Shown here: positions 26,495-34,983 of the stretch, piece by piece | Position numbering within the stretch: the stretch's first letter is position 1 | Layout: each line of letters starts with the position of its first letter | NCBI RefSeq assembly: GCF_900105755.1 | Contig: NZ_FNTQ01000001.1 | Span: 930,001-994,000 of the forward strand | Direction: 5' to 3' | Length of the DNA stretch: 64,000 bases | Origin: Streptomyces sp. Ag109_O5-10 | GTDB taxonomy: Bacteria; Actinomycetota; Actinomycetes; Streptomycetales; Streptomycetaceae | Program-made: the position numbers and the translations under genes | Notes under the pieces: model-generated | What the model was told of the DNA's origin: nothing | The model's input: the letters and a program-made list of their open reading frames with translations, nothing else | Databases searched by the model: none

Positions 26495-27892
26495 TCACGC
26501 GGCGACCGGCTCGGCGCTGTCCGCGGTGATGCCCTTGGTCTCGGCGATCACGTTCTTCAGCTTCTTGGACAGGGCCTCGTAGAACATGCTCAGCGGAAAC
26601 TCGTCGGGAAGCACGTCGTCCACGAGCTTGCGCGGCGGCAGGGTCAGGTCCAGGGCGTCCGGGCCCTTGGCCCACTTGGAGCCCGGGTGCGGCGCGAGGT
26701 AGGTGGCGACCAGCTCGTAGCCGGCGAACCAGTGGACGAGCTTCGGACGGTCGATGCCGTCCTTGTACAGCTTCTCGATCTCGGCGCACAGCTGGTTGGT
26801 GACCTGCGGGGCGCGCTCCCAGTCGATGGCGAGCTTGTTGTCGGTCCAGCGGACCACGTCGTGCTTGTGCAGGTAGGCGAAGAGCAGCTGGCCGCCGAGC
26901 CCGTCGTAGTTGCGGACCCGGTCGCCGGTGACCGGGAAACGGAACATGCGGTCGAAGAGCACCGCGTACTGCACGTCCCGGGCCTGCGGGACGCCGTCGG
27001 CCGCCAGCTTCACGGCCTCCTTGAAGGCGGTGAGGTCGCAGCGCAGTTCCTCCAGGCCGTACATCCAGAACGGCTGGCGCTGCTTGATCATGAACGGGTC
27101 GAACGGCAGGTCCCCGTGGCTGTGGGTGCGGTCGTGGACCATGTCCCACAGGACGAAGGCCTCCTCGCAGCGCTTCTGGTCGTGGACCATCGCGGCGATG
27201 TCCTCGGGGAGCTCGAGGCCCAGGATGCCGACGGCGGCGTCGGTGACCCGGCGGAAGCGGGCGGCCTCGCGGTCGCAGAAGATGCCGCCCCAGGAGAATC
27301 GTTCCGGCGCTTCGCGTACGGCGATGGTCTCGGGGAAGAGGACGGCGGAGTTGGTGTCGTAGCCGGCCGTGAAGTCCTCGAACTTGATGCCGCAGAAGAG
27401 CGGGTTGTCGTACCGGGTGCGCTCCAGCTCGGCCAGCCAGTCCGGCCAGACCATGCGGAGCACGACCGCCTCCAGGTTGCGGTCCGGGTTGCCGTTCTGC
27501 GTGTACATCGGGAAGACGACCAGGTGCTGGAGGCCGTCCGCGCGGCCCGCGGCGGGCTGGAAGGCGAGCAGCGAGTCGAGGAAGTCGGGCACCTGGAAGC
27601 CGCCGACGGCCCAGCGCCGCAGGTCCGTCACCAGCGCCTGGTGGTAGCCGGCGTCGTGCGGGAGCAGCGGGGACAGCTCTTCCACGGCTTCGACGACACG
27701 CCCTACGGCCGCGTCGGCCTCGGCCCGTGCGGGCGCGCCCTCGGCCTCGAAGTCGATCGATCCGTCCTTCGACTGCCATGGCCGGATCCGTTCCACGGCA
27801 TCCTTGAGCACGGGCCACGCCGGGTGCTCGACCACCCTGGTCACGGGAGAGACCTGTCCCTCCGAACCCGCCTGCACAAGAATTTCCGTCAT
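26495..27892 (-). CDS. DUF6421 family protein
   Basis: The 465-residue soluble protein of unknown function belongs to an actinobacterial family I recognise as DUF6421. It has a His/Asp-rich segment VHDRTHSHGDLPFDPFM that could bind metal, and motifs HLVVFPMYTQNGN and FCGIKFEDFTAGYDTN. No signal peptide or membrane helix is visible. GGAGG lies upstream of the ATG. It is the first gene of a three-gene operon with an SDR and threonine aldolase, so an enzymatic role on an amino-acid-like or hydroxy compound is plausible but unproven. Confidence 0.75.
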   Translation of the reverse strand: MTEILVQAGSEGQVSPVTRVVEHPAWPVLKDAVERIRPWQSKDGSIDFEAEGAPARAEADAAVGRVVEAVEELSPLLPHDAGYHQALVTDLRRWAVGGFQVPDFLDSLLAFQPAAGRADGLQHLVVFPMYTQNGNPDRNLEAVVLRMVWPDWLAELERTRYDNPLFCGIKFEDFTAGYDTNSAVLFPETIAVREAPERFSWGGIFCDREAARFRRVTDAAVGILGLELPEDIAAMVHDQKRCEEAFVLWDMVHDRTHSHGDLPFDPFMIKQRQPFWMYGLEELRCDLTAFKEAVKLAADGVPQARDVQYAVLFDRMFRFPVTGDRVRNYDGLGGQLLFAYLHKHDVVRWTDNKLAIDWERAPQVTNQLCAEIEKLYKDGIDRPKLVHWFAGYELVATYLAPHPGSKWAKGPDALDLTLPPRKLVDDVLPDEFPLSMFYEALSKKLKNVIAETKGITADSAEPVAA

Positions 27893-28305
27893 GACCCATC
27901 CTCCACGGGAGAAGCTTCCGTAAGCACACCGTATGCGTACGGGGTTTCTCCCAGCAAGGGGGCTCTCGGGAAATTATCCTGTGGCATCCCTCCTTCACCG
28001 CGCTTTTTCCTGTGCGAAACCGTGAAGGCGCTCACATTCACTACGGCCCGTGACGAGGCGTCAGCTCCGGCGGACCGCACGGATCCGGCCGGTCAATGAG
28101 CGGGGGGACGCGCCCACCACCGGGTGACCGCCGACCGGGGCACGGGCCAGGCGCCGCGCGCCCGGCACACCAATCCCCCGCGTACGTACGGGTTCATCGC
28201 GACGGGCGGCCATTAGGCTGCGCCCAGCAGCGTGGACAGCGACGTCCGTCGTACGGTCCGCACGTCTGCCCCCCACCGCCGCCGTCGACGGAAGCGAGTT
28301 GAATC
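27893..28305. other. 413-bp divergent intergenic region
   Basis: It holds no credible gene. Near the DUF6421 start there is an inverted repeat GGGAGAA/TTCTCCC (27907-27913 and 27946-27952) around a GTATGCGTAC sequence. Near the GDPD gene a -10-like TAGGCT lies at 28214-28219. I see nothing else structured. Confidence 0.5.
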
Positions 28306-28989
28306 TTGAACTTCCTCACCATCGGTCACCGCGGAGTCATGGGCGTCGAGCCCGAGAACACCCTCCGTTCCTTCGTCGCCGCCCAGCAGGCCGGCCTCGA
28401 CCTGATCGAACTCGATCTTCACCTCAGCAAGGACGGCGCCCTCGTCGTCATGCACGACGCGGAGGTGGACCGCACGACCGACGGCACCGGACCGATCGCC
28501 GACAAGACCCTGGAGGAACTGCGCGCGCTGGACGCGGGCCGGGGCGAGCGGGTGCCGGTGTTCGAGGAGGTCCTGGACGCGGTGCGCACGCCGTTGCAGG
28601 CCGAGATCAAGGACGTGGCCGCGGCCCGGGCGCTGGCCGAGGTCATGCAGCGGCGGGACCTGGTGTCCCGGGTCGAGGTGTCCTCGTTCCATGACGAGGC
28701 GGTCGCCGAGATCGCCCGGCTGGTGCCGGGGGTGCGCACCGCGCTGATCGCCAGCCGCTACGGCACCGATGTCGTAGAACGGGCCCAGGAGGCGGGGGCG
28801 GCCACCCTCTGCCTGAACATCCGCAGGCTGACCCTGGAGGTCGTGGAGCACGCCCGCAAGGCGGACCTGCGGGTCATCGGCTGGGTGGTGAACACCCAGG
28901 ACGACCTGCGGCTGGTGCGCGCGCTCCAGCTGGACGGCGCGACGACCGACTACCCGGAGATCAAGCGCACCGCCCGCTTCACGGCCTGA
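28306..28989 (+). CDS. Glycerophosphodiester phosphodiesterase
   Basis: The 227-residue GDPD-type TIM barrel begins with the catalytic HRG (H8, R9) in FLTIGHRG, has metal ligands in ELDLHLSKDG and the second catalytic His in VVMHDAEVDRTTDGTG. It hydrolyses glycerophosphodiesters to glycerol-3-phosphate and an alcohol; no signal peptide is seen, so it should be cytoplasmic. The start codon appears to be TTG at 28306 with a GAAGCGAG upstream; no ATG or GTG fits this N-terminus. Confidence 0.9.
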   Translation: MNFLTIGHRGVMGVEPENTLRSFVAAQQAGLDLIELDLHLSKDGALVVMHDAEVDRTTDGTGPIADKTLEELRALDAGRGERVPVFEEVLDAVRTPLQAEIKDVAAARALAEVMQRRDLVSRVEVSSFHDEAVAEIARLVPGVRTALIASRYGTDVVERAQEAGAATLCLNIRRLTLEVVEHARKADLRVIGWVVNTQDDLRLVRALQLDGATTDYPEIKRTARFTA

Positions 28990-29004
28990 CCAGCCGCCCG
29001 CGCC

Positions 29005-29544
29005 TCACACCAGCGGCTTGACCAGCAGCTCGAACTCCAGGTCGTCACGGAGCGGAATGCCGAAGCGCTCCTCGCCGTACGGGAACGGCGTCGTCTTTCC
29101 CGTACGGCGGTAGCCGCGCCGCTCGTACCAGGCGATGAGGTCCTCGCGCACCGAGATCACCGTCATGTGCATCTCGGTCACGCCCCAGTCCTCGCGCACC
29201 CGGCGCTCCGCCTCGGCGATGACGACCTTGCCGAGGCCGGCGCCCTGGAGGGCGGGGCTCACCGCGAACATGCCGAAGTAGGCGTGGTCGCCGCGGTGTT
29301 CGAGCTGGCAGCAGGCGACGACTCGGCCGTCCCGCTCGCCGACGAGGAGCTTGCCGTCCGGCGCCTTGATCACGTCGAGGACGCCCTCCGGGTCGGTGCG
29401 CTGCCCCTTCAGGATGTCCGCCTCGGTGGTCCAGCCGACGCGGCTGTCGTCGCCCCGGTAGGCCGACTCGATCAACGCGACCAGGACGGCCACGTCGGTG
29501 TCGGTGGCGTCGCGGAAGGTCGGTCCGGCGGCGACGTTCTCCAT
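29005..29544 (-). CDS. GNAT family N-acetyltransferase
   Basis: The 179-residue protein has the GNAT acetyl-CoA-binding motif A FAVSPALQGAGLGKVVIAEAE (xxQxxGxG) and motif B in YERRGYRRTGK. It transfers an acetyl group from acetyl-CoA to an unknown amine. It is convergent with the GDPD gene, only 15 bp apart. Confidence 0.88.
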   Translation of the reverse strand: MENVAAGPTFRDATDTDVAVLVALIESAYRGDDSRVGWTTEADILKGQRTDPEGVLDVIKAPDGKLLVGERDGRVVACCQLEHRGDHAYFGMFAVSPALQGAGLGKVVIAEAERRVREDWGVTEMHMTVISVREDLIAWYERRGYRRTGKTTPFPYGEERFGIPLRDDLEFELLVKPLV

Positions 29545-29654
29545 GAGCGGGTTCTCCGTTCTCGAGCGCTACTGAGCCGGCCCCGAGCCTATCCCCGCTC
29601 CCCCGCCCCCCTTCCCGGCGCCCGTGCCACCCGGCTCCCGCCGTGGCCTGCCAC

Positions 29655-29660
29655 TACGCT
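29655..29660 (+). promoter_or_regulatory. -10 box implying leaderless VOC transcript
   Basis: TACGCT ends eight bases before the VOC ATG and no Shine-Dalgarno is present. Confidence 0.5.
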
Positions 29661-29668
29661 CCGGTCGC

Positions 29669-30061
29669 ATGGTGCATGTACTGAGCAGCCGTACGCTGAT
29701 CCACCCCACCGACCCCGAGCGGTCCCGGGCCTTCTACGGTGAGCGGCTCGGGCTCGCCGTCTACCGCGAGTTCGGTGAGGGTCCGGAGCGCGGCACGGTC
29801 TACTTCCTCGGCGGCGGCTTCCTGGAGGTCTCCGGCCGGTCGGACACGCCGCCCTCGCCGGCCGTGCAGCTGTGGCTGCAGGTCGCGGACGCCGCGGCGG
29901 CGCACGAGGAGCTGGTGGCGAAGGGCGTCGCGATCGTGCGCCCGCCCGTGAAGGAGCCGTGGGGCCTGGTCGAGATGTGGATCGCCGATCCGGACGGGAC
30001 CCGGATCGCGCTGGTGGAGGTTCCGGCCGACCATCCGCTGCGGTACCGGCCGGGGATCTGA
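29669..30061 (+). CDS. VOC (glyoxalase/bleomycin-resistance) family protein
   Basis: The 130-residue protein has the betaalphabetabetabeta pattern of the vicinal-oxygen-chelate family: HPTDPERSRAFYGERLGLAV, then VQLWLQVADAAAAHEEL and a C-terminal metal Glu region IADPDGTRIALVEVP. It may be a lyase, dioxygenase or binding protein. The ATG is eight bases downstream of TACGCT without a Shine-Dalgarno. Confidence 0.85.
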   Translation: MVHVLSSRTLIHPTDPERSRAFYGERLGLAVYREFGEGPERGTVYFLGGGFLEVSGRSDTPPSPAVQLWLQVADAAAAHEELVAKGVAIVRPPVKEPWGLVEMWIADPDGTRIALVEVPADHPLRYRPGI

Positions 30062-30074
30062 GCGGCCCGACGGC

Positions 30075-30170
30075 AGTGCCGCGCCATGCCGCAGGTCGTC
30101 CACGGCGCCGTCGTGGCTGGTCGCTCGGTTCCTCCCCCAGCCTTCGGCCGGGGTACCCCCGGCGCCTGTT
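30075..30170. repeat. Dispersed Streptomyces-type intergenic repeat, copy 2 (with hairpin)
   Basis: The gap between the VOC and MarR genes contains the inverse of the 21-bp repeat core seen at 24564-24584 (here 30104-30124). It is followed by a hairpin-forming CCCCCAGCC-TTC-GGCCGGGG block. It may also terminate both convergent genes. Confidence 0.6.
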
Positions 30171-30194
30171 CGGGACGCTGCCGCACCGGCCGGA

Positions 30195-30791
30195 TCAGAC
30201 CCGCAGCGCCCCCGTCCGCCCCTCCAGTCGGCCCAGCAACTGCGCGAGGAGCCCGGCCAGTTCGCCCTGCCCCTCGGGGGCGACGACGGACAGCACGGCG
30301 CTCTCGTAGGCGAGCTGCTCGGGCAGGATGCCGTCGACGAGTTCGCGGCCCGCGTCGGTGAGGCGGAGGTGGGCGACCCTGCGGTCACGGGCGTCGCCGC
30401 GCCGCTCGACCAGGCCGCGCTCGGTGAGCTGCTTGAGGCGTTTGGTGACGGCGGCGCCGGAGGAGAAGGTCTCCTTGGCGAGTTCGCTCGGGGTCAGCTC
30501 GTGGCCGGTGCGGCGGAGCGCGCCGAGCAGGTCGAACTCGGGGCGGCTGAGGCCGGCCCGGCGCAGCGGGGCGTCCTCGGCCTGCTGGAGGAGGGCGGCG
30601 CAGCGGTTGATCCGGCCGATGACCTCCATGGGACCCGTGTCCAGCGCGGGATGGACGCTCCGCCACTGCCCGACCACGGCCGCGACCGTGTCGTCCCGGG
30701 CGGCGGCGCCGCCCGCACCGTTGCTCACGAAGTCTTCCGCGCCCCTGTCCGCGTCGCTCCCGGCCGCCGGCCGTCCGTTGGTCGCCGTCAT
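30195..30791 (-). CDS. MarR-family transcriptional regulator
   Basis: The 198-residue winged-helix repressor has LRRAGLSRPEFDLLGALRR, HTH LTPSELAKETFSSGAAVTKRLKQL, and the wing VERRGDARDRRVAHLRLT. Its ATG overlaps the stop of the upstream FUSC gene (ATGA). A perfect TGTTTTAC-CT-GTAAAACA palindrome overlaps the operon promoter at 32489-32506 and is the likely autoregulatory site. Ligand probably a phenolic or other efflux substrate. Confidence 0.9.
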   Translation of the reverse strand: MTATNGRPAAGSDADRGAEDFVSNGAGGAAARDDTVAAVVGQWRSVHPALDTGPMEVIGRINRCAALLQQAEDAPLRRAGLSRPEFDLLGALRRTGHELTPSELAKETFSSGAAVTKRLKQLTERGLVERRGDARDRRVAHLRLTDAGRELVDGILPEQLAYESAVLSVVAPEGQGELAGLLAQLLGRLEGRTGALRV

Positions 30792-32470
30792 GGCCGTACG
30801 TCCTCCGTTGTCCTCGCGCCGTCCCAGGAGTGCGCTTCCTGGCGTCGTACCGTCGCGGCGAGCGTACGGTGTCCGGACTGCTCGGCGAGCACGACCCGCT
30901 CCTGGGGCAGCGCGCCCTGCCACCACTCCCCGGACGCGGCGTCGGCGGCGGCGCGCAGGTCGGCCAGGGCCGCGGACAGGGCGCGCCGGGCGGTCTCCAG
31001 GGCGCGCGGGGCCGGCTGCGGCCCGGCGAGCAGGCGGGCGGCCTGTTCGCGGGCCTGTTCGACGGCGGTCAGAGCGTGTCCGATGCGGTCGCCGGCCCGC
31101 CGGTTGGTGACGACGACGGCGGTGGCGAAGCCGACGAGGGCGCCGACCAGGGTGTCCACGACCCGCTCGGTGATCAGCTGTCCCGCGTCCTGGGTGCGGG
31201 CGAACTCGGTGACGAGCAGGGCCATCGGGGTGACGCAGACACTCCCGAGCCAGTAGTTGCGGCCGATCAGTGCCTCGGCGCCGAAGTTGAAGGCGAGGCA
31301 GCACAGCACCAGGGCGACCGGATGGAGGTGGGCGAGCGGGACGACGGCGGCGAAGACGAAGACGCCGAGGAGGTTGCCGACGACGCGCTGGACGCCCCGG
31401 CTCCAGGTGAGGGTGACGTTGGCCTGGTAGAGGGAGGCGGCGGTGACCAGCGCCCAGTAGGGGCGGCCGACACCCAGGGCGAGGGAGGCGTAGCCGGCCA
31501 GGGCGCAGCCGAGCGCGGTGCGGACGGCGAAGGGGGCGAGCGGGCCGAGTCGGCGCCACAACGGGCGGCGCGGGACGGAGAGCTCGGCGTCGATGCCGAG
31601 CAGGTCGTCGTCGGCGCCGGCGACGCGCGGCACGCGTCCGGTGCCGCGCAGGGCGCGGGCCCAGCCGCGCAGCAGCGCCGGGTCGGCGTCGGCCGGGGCG
31701 GCGAGGGCGACCTCGGCGCGGACGACGAGGTGTTCGAGGGCGCGGCGGGTGCGGTCGGTGCGGGCGCCGGTGACGAGCAGGGACTGCCAGGCGGCCTGCA
31801 CGGCGGTGGCCGCGGTGGCGCGGGCCCGGTCGTGGCCGTCGCCGCTGCCGGTGGCAGTGCCGGTGCCGGTGCGGCGGGTGTCGGCGTAGGCGGCGGTGGC
31901 GTTCAGGGCACGGGCGGTGGCCCGGCGCTCGGGGCCGTGCGGGCGCAGCAGTCCGGGGGCCATGCCGACCAGCCAGGCCCAGGCGCCCGCCGTGAGGGCG
32001 AGGCCGACGTGTCCGGGGACCTGGCCGAGGGTCTGCGGGGCGAACAGGGAGGCGGAGCTGATGAAGGTGAGGACCACGTTCCCCGGCGGCCCGACGCGGG
32101 TGGCGTCGCAGAGGACCTTCTGCACCGCGGCCATGAGCGCGCCGACGGTGACCAGGACGACGGCGTCGGTGGTGAGCGAGGCGGCGGTCAGGGCGACGGC
32201 GAGGCCGCCGACCATGCCGAGGATCACCCACGCCAGGGTCCGGGCGCGGGCGGGGTAGGGGCAGTTGTGGCCGTAGAGGGCGCACAGCGAGCCGGCCATC
32301 GTGTACATCGCCAGGTCGAGGCGGCCCAGGGCCAGCAGGACCAGGTTGGGCGCGGCGACCGCGGCGACCACGCTGCAGGCTGGTTTGAACCAGATGTCGG
32401 AGGGCCGGCCGAGGCGCAGCGTCCCGGCGAGGGGCAGACGGGGGGTGGTCGTGGGGGGCGCGGTGCTCAT
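30788..32470 (-). CDS. FUSC-family membrane protein, aromatic-acid exporter-like
   Basis: The 560-residue protein has two clusters of about five or six membrane helices separated by a cytoplasmic region, and a cytoplasmic tail, as in the FUSC/AaeB family of exporters. I placed the start at the ATG at 32470, seven bases after an extended -10 TGCTAAATT, so it is likely leaderless; an ATG two codons upstream (32476) is also possible. It is followed, overlapping, by a MarR gene. It probably exports an organic acid sensed by that MarR regulator. Confidence 0.85.
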   Translation of the reverse strand: MSTAPPTTTPRLPLAGTLRLGRPSDIWFKPACSVVAAVAAPNLVLLALGRLDLAMYTMAGSLCALYGHNCPYPARARTLAWVILGMVGGLAVALTAASLTTDAVVLVTVGALMAAVQKVLCDATRVGPPGNVVLTFISSASLFAPQTLGQVPGHVGLALTAGAWAWLVGMAPGLLRPHGPERRATARALNATAAYADTRRTGTGTATGSGDGHDRARATAATAVQAAWQSLLVTGARTDRTRRALEHLVVRAEVALAAPADADPALLRGWARALRGTGRVPRVAGADDDLLGIDAELSVPRRPLWRRLGPLAPFAVRTALGCALAGYASLALGVGRPYWALVTAASLYQANVTLTWSRGVQRVVGNLLGVFVFAAVVPLAHLHPVALVLCCLAFNFGAEALIGRNYWLGSVCVTPMALLVTEFARTQDAGQLITERVVDTLVGALVGFATAVVVTNRRAGDRIGHALTAVEQAREQAARLLAGPQPAPRALETARRALSAALADLRAAADAASGEWWQGALPQERVVLAEQSGHRTLAATVRRQEAHSWDGARTTEDVRP

Positions 32471-32477
32471 ACCCATC

Positions 32478-32506
32478 AATTTAGCATGTGTTTTACCTGT
32501 AAAACA
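32478..32506 (-). promoter_or_regulatory. FUSC-marR promoter with MarR-type operator
   Basis: On the minus strand an extended -10 (TGC TAAATT, 32478-32486) lies seven bases before the FUSC ATG. Immediately upstream is the perfect 8-2-8 palindrome TGTTTTACCTGTAAAACA (32489-32506 in plus orientation) inside the -35/spacer region. This fits repression by the MarR protein encoded in the same operon. Confidence 0.8.
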
Positions 32507-32635
32507 TTCCCGAACGGTCCTGGTCACCGGCTGTGCTCCGGCGAATGCTCCCCGTATACACCCTTGCGCTCGCGTGCGCGCCGTACGGCCGGGGCATCGC
32601 ATCCACGACGCGACGTCGAGGGGGGAGGTGCGCCC

Positions 32636-33178
32636 GTGCACGGAACGGCTTCGCCCGGCTGGCTGCTGGTCGCGCTGTGCGCGGCGACCGGGGCCTACTG
32701 CCTGCTGCGGATGCGCAGCAGTGTCCTGGAACAGCGGCGCGCCGCGGGCGGCGAGGCGCTGATGGGGTTCGGCATGGCCGTCATGGCCGTGCCCGCGACG
32801 GTGTTCACCCCGCCCGTGTGGGCCTGGCCGCTGTACGCGACGGTGTTCGGCGCGGCCGCGCTGCGCGCCCTGTGGAGCTCCCGCAGCAGCCCGCACCATC
32901 TGCACCATCTGGTCGGAACGGCGGCGATGGTCTACATGGCGGCGGCGATGGCGGCCGCCCCCGGCGCCCACCATCACGGCGGTGCCGGAGTCCCGCTGGT
33001 GACCGGACTGCTGCTGCTCTACTTCACCGGCTATGTGCTGCTGTCCGGTGCGCGGCTCGTCCCGGTCGCGGTGGCCGCCGGGACGGGGGCCCTCCGGTGG
33101 GGCGACCGGCCGGAGTTGGCGCGGGCGTGCCGGCTGTCGATGGGGATCGGCATGGTCGCGATGCTGCTCGCCCTGTGA
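32636..33178 (+). CDS. DUF5134 multipass membrane protein
   Basis: The 180-residue protein has about five membrane helices and His-rich stretches (SPHHLHHLVGTAAMVYM and APGAHHHGG), typical of the actinobacterial DUF5134 family. Function unknown; the histidines suggest metal or heme handling. The GTG start follows GGGGGAGG. It lies upstream of an M56 metallopeptidase gene on the same strand, 95 bp apart. Confidence 0.8.
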   Translation: MHGTASPGWLLVALCAATGAYCLLRMRSSVLEQRRAAGGEALMGFGMAVMAVPATVFTPPVWAWPLYATVFGAAALRALWSSRSSPHHLHHLVGTAAMVYMAAAMAAAPGAHHHGGAGVPLVTGLLLLYFTGYVLLSGARLVPVAVAAGTGALRWGDRPELARACRLSMGIGMVAMLLAL

Positions 33179-33260
33179 GGACCTGACGGCACGCACGGCA
33201 CGGACGTTGCTTGCGTCACTTTGGCGTCATGGCCTGTACCCGTGAACGGTCCCCCGCTCA

Positions 33261-33266
33261 TAGGGT
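33261..33266 (+). promoter_or_regulatory. -10 box implying leaderless M56 transcript
   Basis: TAGGGT ends seven bases before the M56 ATG; no Shine-Dalgarno is present. Confidence 0.5.
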
Positions 33267-33273
33267 GCTGGCC

Positions 33274-34209
33274 ATGATGGTCCCCGTGGCACTGCTGCTG
33301 CTCGGCGCCCTGACCGCCGTGGCCGGCCCCCGGCGGCTCGCCCGGGCCGACTGGACGGACCGGGAGCCGGTGGTCGCGCTGTGGGTGTGGCAGTGCGTGG
33401 TGGCGGCCGTTCTGCTGTGCTGCGCGCTGTCGATGACGCTGAGCGCGGCGGCGGCCTGGCAGGCGGTGCGCGGACACGTGTTCGCGACCGCCCCGAGCGG
33501 GGTGGTGGACGCCTACGCGCTCGGCACGACCGGCCCGTGGGCGGCGGTGACCGCGGTGGCCCTCGCCTGCGCCGGGCTGTGGAGCGGGGCGATGCTGGTA
33601 CGGGAGATCGCCCGGGCCAGGACCAGACGCAACCGGCAACACGCCGAACTGCTGGTCCGGTCACCGCTGTTGCCCGGCGAGGAACCGGCCGGCGGCCGGC
33701 TCGTCGTCCTCGAGGGCGAGCGCCCGGACGCCTGGTGGCTGCCCGGAACGGCACCCCAACTCGTCGTGACCACGGCCGCGTTGCGTCGCCTGAAGGGGCG
33801 TCAGCTGGACGCGGTGCTCGCGCACGAGCAGGGCCACGCACAGGCCCGGCACGACTGGCTGCTGCACTGCTCGGCGGCGCTGGCGGGCGGGTTCCCGCAG
33901 ATCCCGGTGTTCGCCGCGTTCCGCGAGGAGATGCACCGACTGGTCGAACTGGCCGCCGACGACGTGGCCTCGCGGCGCCACGGCCGCCTCACCACGGCCC
34001 TCGCCCTGGTCGAACTCAACGAGGACCGGGGGGTGTTCGGCCCCGGACCGGCCCCGCACGCCCATGTCCCGCAGCGGGTCGACCGGTTGCTCACCGCCCC
34101 GGACCGCCTCCCCGCCCGGCACCGGCTGCGGCTGACCGCGACGGCCGCCCTGGTCCCGGTCGTCCCGGTACTGGTGGCACTCGTACCGAGCCTGCGCGCC
34201 CTCGGGTAG
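33274..34209 (+). CDS. M56-family (BlaR1-like) membrane zinc metallopeptidase
   Basis: The 311-residue protein has membrane helices at the N-terminus, around 90-110 and at the C-terminus, and a cytoplasmic HEQGH zinc motif (H184, E185, H188) in LAHEQGHAQARHDW. It is the peptidase half of BlaR1/MecR1 without the penicillin-sensor domain. Family members cleave a cytoplasmic repressor. Usually a BlaI repressor gene is adjacent; none is here, so its substrate is unknown. The ATG is seven bases after TAGGGT, with no Shine-Dalgarno. A second ATG follows immediately. Confidence 0.88.
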   Translation: MMVPVALLLLGALTAVAGPRRLARADWTDREPVVALWVWQCVVAAVLLCCALSMTLSAAAAWQAVRGHVFATAPSGVVDAYALGTTGPWAAVTAVALACAGLWSGAMLVREIARARTRRNRQHAELLVRSPLLPGEEPAGGRLVVLEGERPDAWWLPGTAPQLVVTTAALRRLKGRQLDAVLAHEQGHAQARHDWLLHCSAALAGGFPQIPVFAAFREEMHRLVELAADDVASRRHGRLTTALALVELNEDRGVFGPGPAPHAHVPQRVDRLLTAPDRLPARHRLRLTATAALVPVVPVLVALVPSLRALG

Positions 34210-34265
34210 ATCCGCATCCGTCAAGGGAATTGCCCCGTGGGCAATGATTCGGCAAAGATCACGGC

Positions 34266-34937
34266 ATGCTTCCCCGATCCGGCGACCGCCCGGCTCCCCT
34301 TCTCACGACTGCCGTCCTCGCCTTGTCGTCGGCGCTGCTGCTGGCCCTCGTCGCCGGCGAGTGGCCTCCCCTGGTCGCGGTGGACGAGGGCATCGCCGAG
34401 GCCGCCCACCGCTGGGCCGTGGCCGACCACGGCACCACACGGGTGCTGCGGGTCCTGGCGGACCGGGTCTGGGACCCGCTGACCATGCGCCTGCTGTGCG
34501 CGGCGGTCGCGGTGTGGCTGGTGTGGCGGCACTCGGCATGGCGGACCGCGCTGTGGCTGACCCTGACCTGTGTGTTCGGCACGGTCGCCCAGCAGTCCCT
34601 GAAGGCTGCCGTGGGCCGCCCGCGTCCGGTGTGGCCGAATCCGGTCGACTCCGCCCGGTACGCGGCCTTCCCGTCCGGGCACGCCATGACGGCGACGGTG
34701 GTCTGCGGTCTGCTGCTGTGGCTGCTGCACCGCTGCGGCGCCGGTCGCGCCATACGGCGCACGGCCCTGGCCGCGGCCGGGATCTCGGTCGTGGGCGTCG
34801 GCCTGACCCGGGTGTGGCTGGGCGTCCACTGGCCCTCGGACGTGCTCGGCGGCTGGCTGCTGGGCGCCCTGGTGGTGGCGCTGGCGGTGCTGGCGTACGA
34901 GGGGGAGCGCGACGGCCGGGGACGCCCCCGCCGGTAG
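34266..34937 (+). CDS. PAP2-family membrane phosphatase
   Basis: The 223-residue integral membrane protein has the three PAP2 phosphatase motifs: KAAVGRPRP, PSGHAM and RVWLGVHWPSDVLGG. It should dephosphorylate a lipid phosphate such as phosphatidate or undecaprenyl pyrophosphate at the membrane. Its ATG lies 57 bp after the M56 gene; no obvious Shine-Dalgarno. Confidence 0.9.
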   Translation: MLPRSGDRPAPLLTTAVLALSSALLLALVAGEWPPLVAVDEGIAEAAHRWAVADHGTTRVLRVLADRVWDPLTMRLLCAAVAVWLVWRHSAWRTALWLTLTCVFGTVAQQSLKAAVGRPRPVWPNPVDSARYAAFPSGHAMTATVVCGLLLWLLHRCGAGRAIRRTALAAAGISVVGVGLTRVWLGVHWPSDVLGGWLLGALVVALAVLAYEGERDGRGRPRR

Positions 34938-34970
34938 CCCCGCCGCGGCCCGTGCCGCACCGGCGCTCGG

Positions 34971-34976
34971 TAGAGT
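34971..34976 (+). promoter_or_regulatory. -10 box implying leaderless HAD transcript
   Basis: TAGAGT ends seven bases before the HAD ATG; no Shine-Dalgarno is present. Confidence 0.5.
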
Positions 34977-34983
34977 CCGGCAC

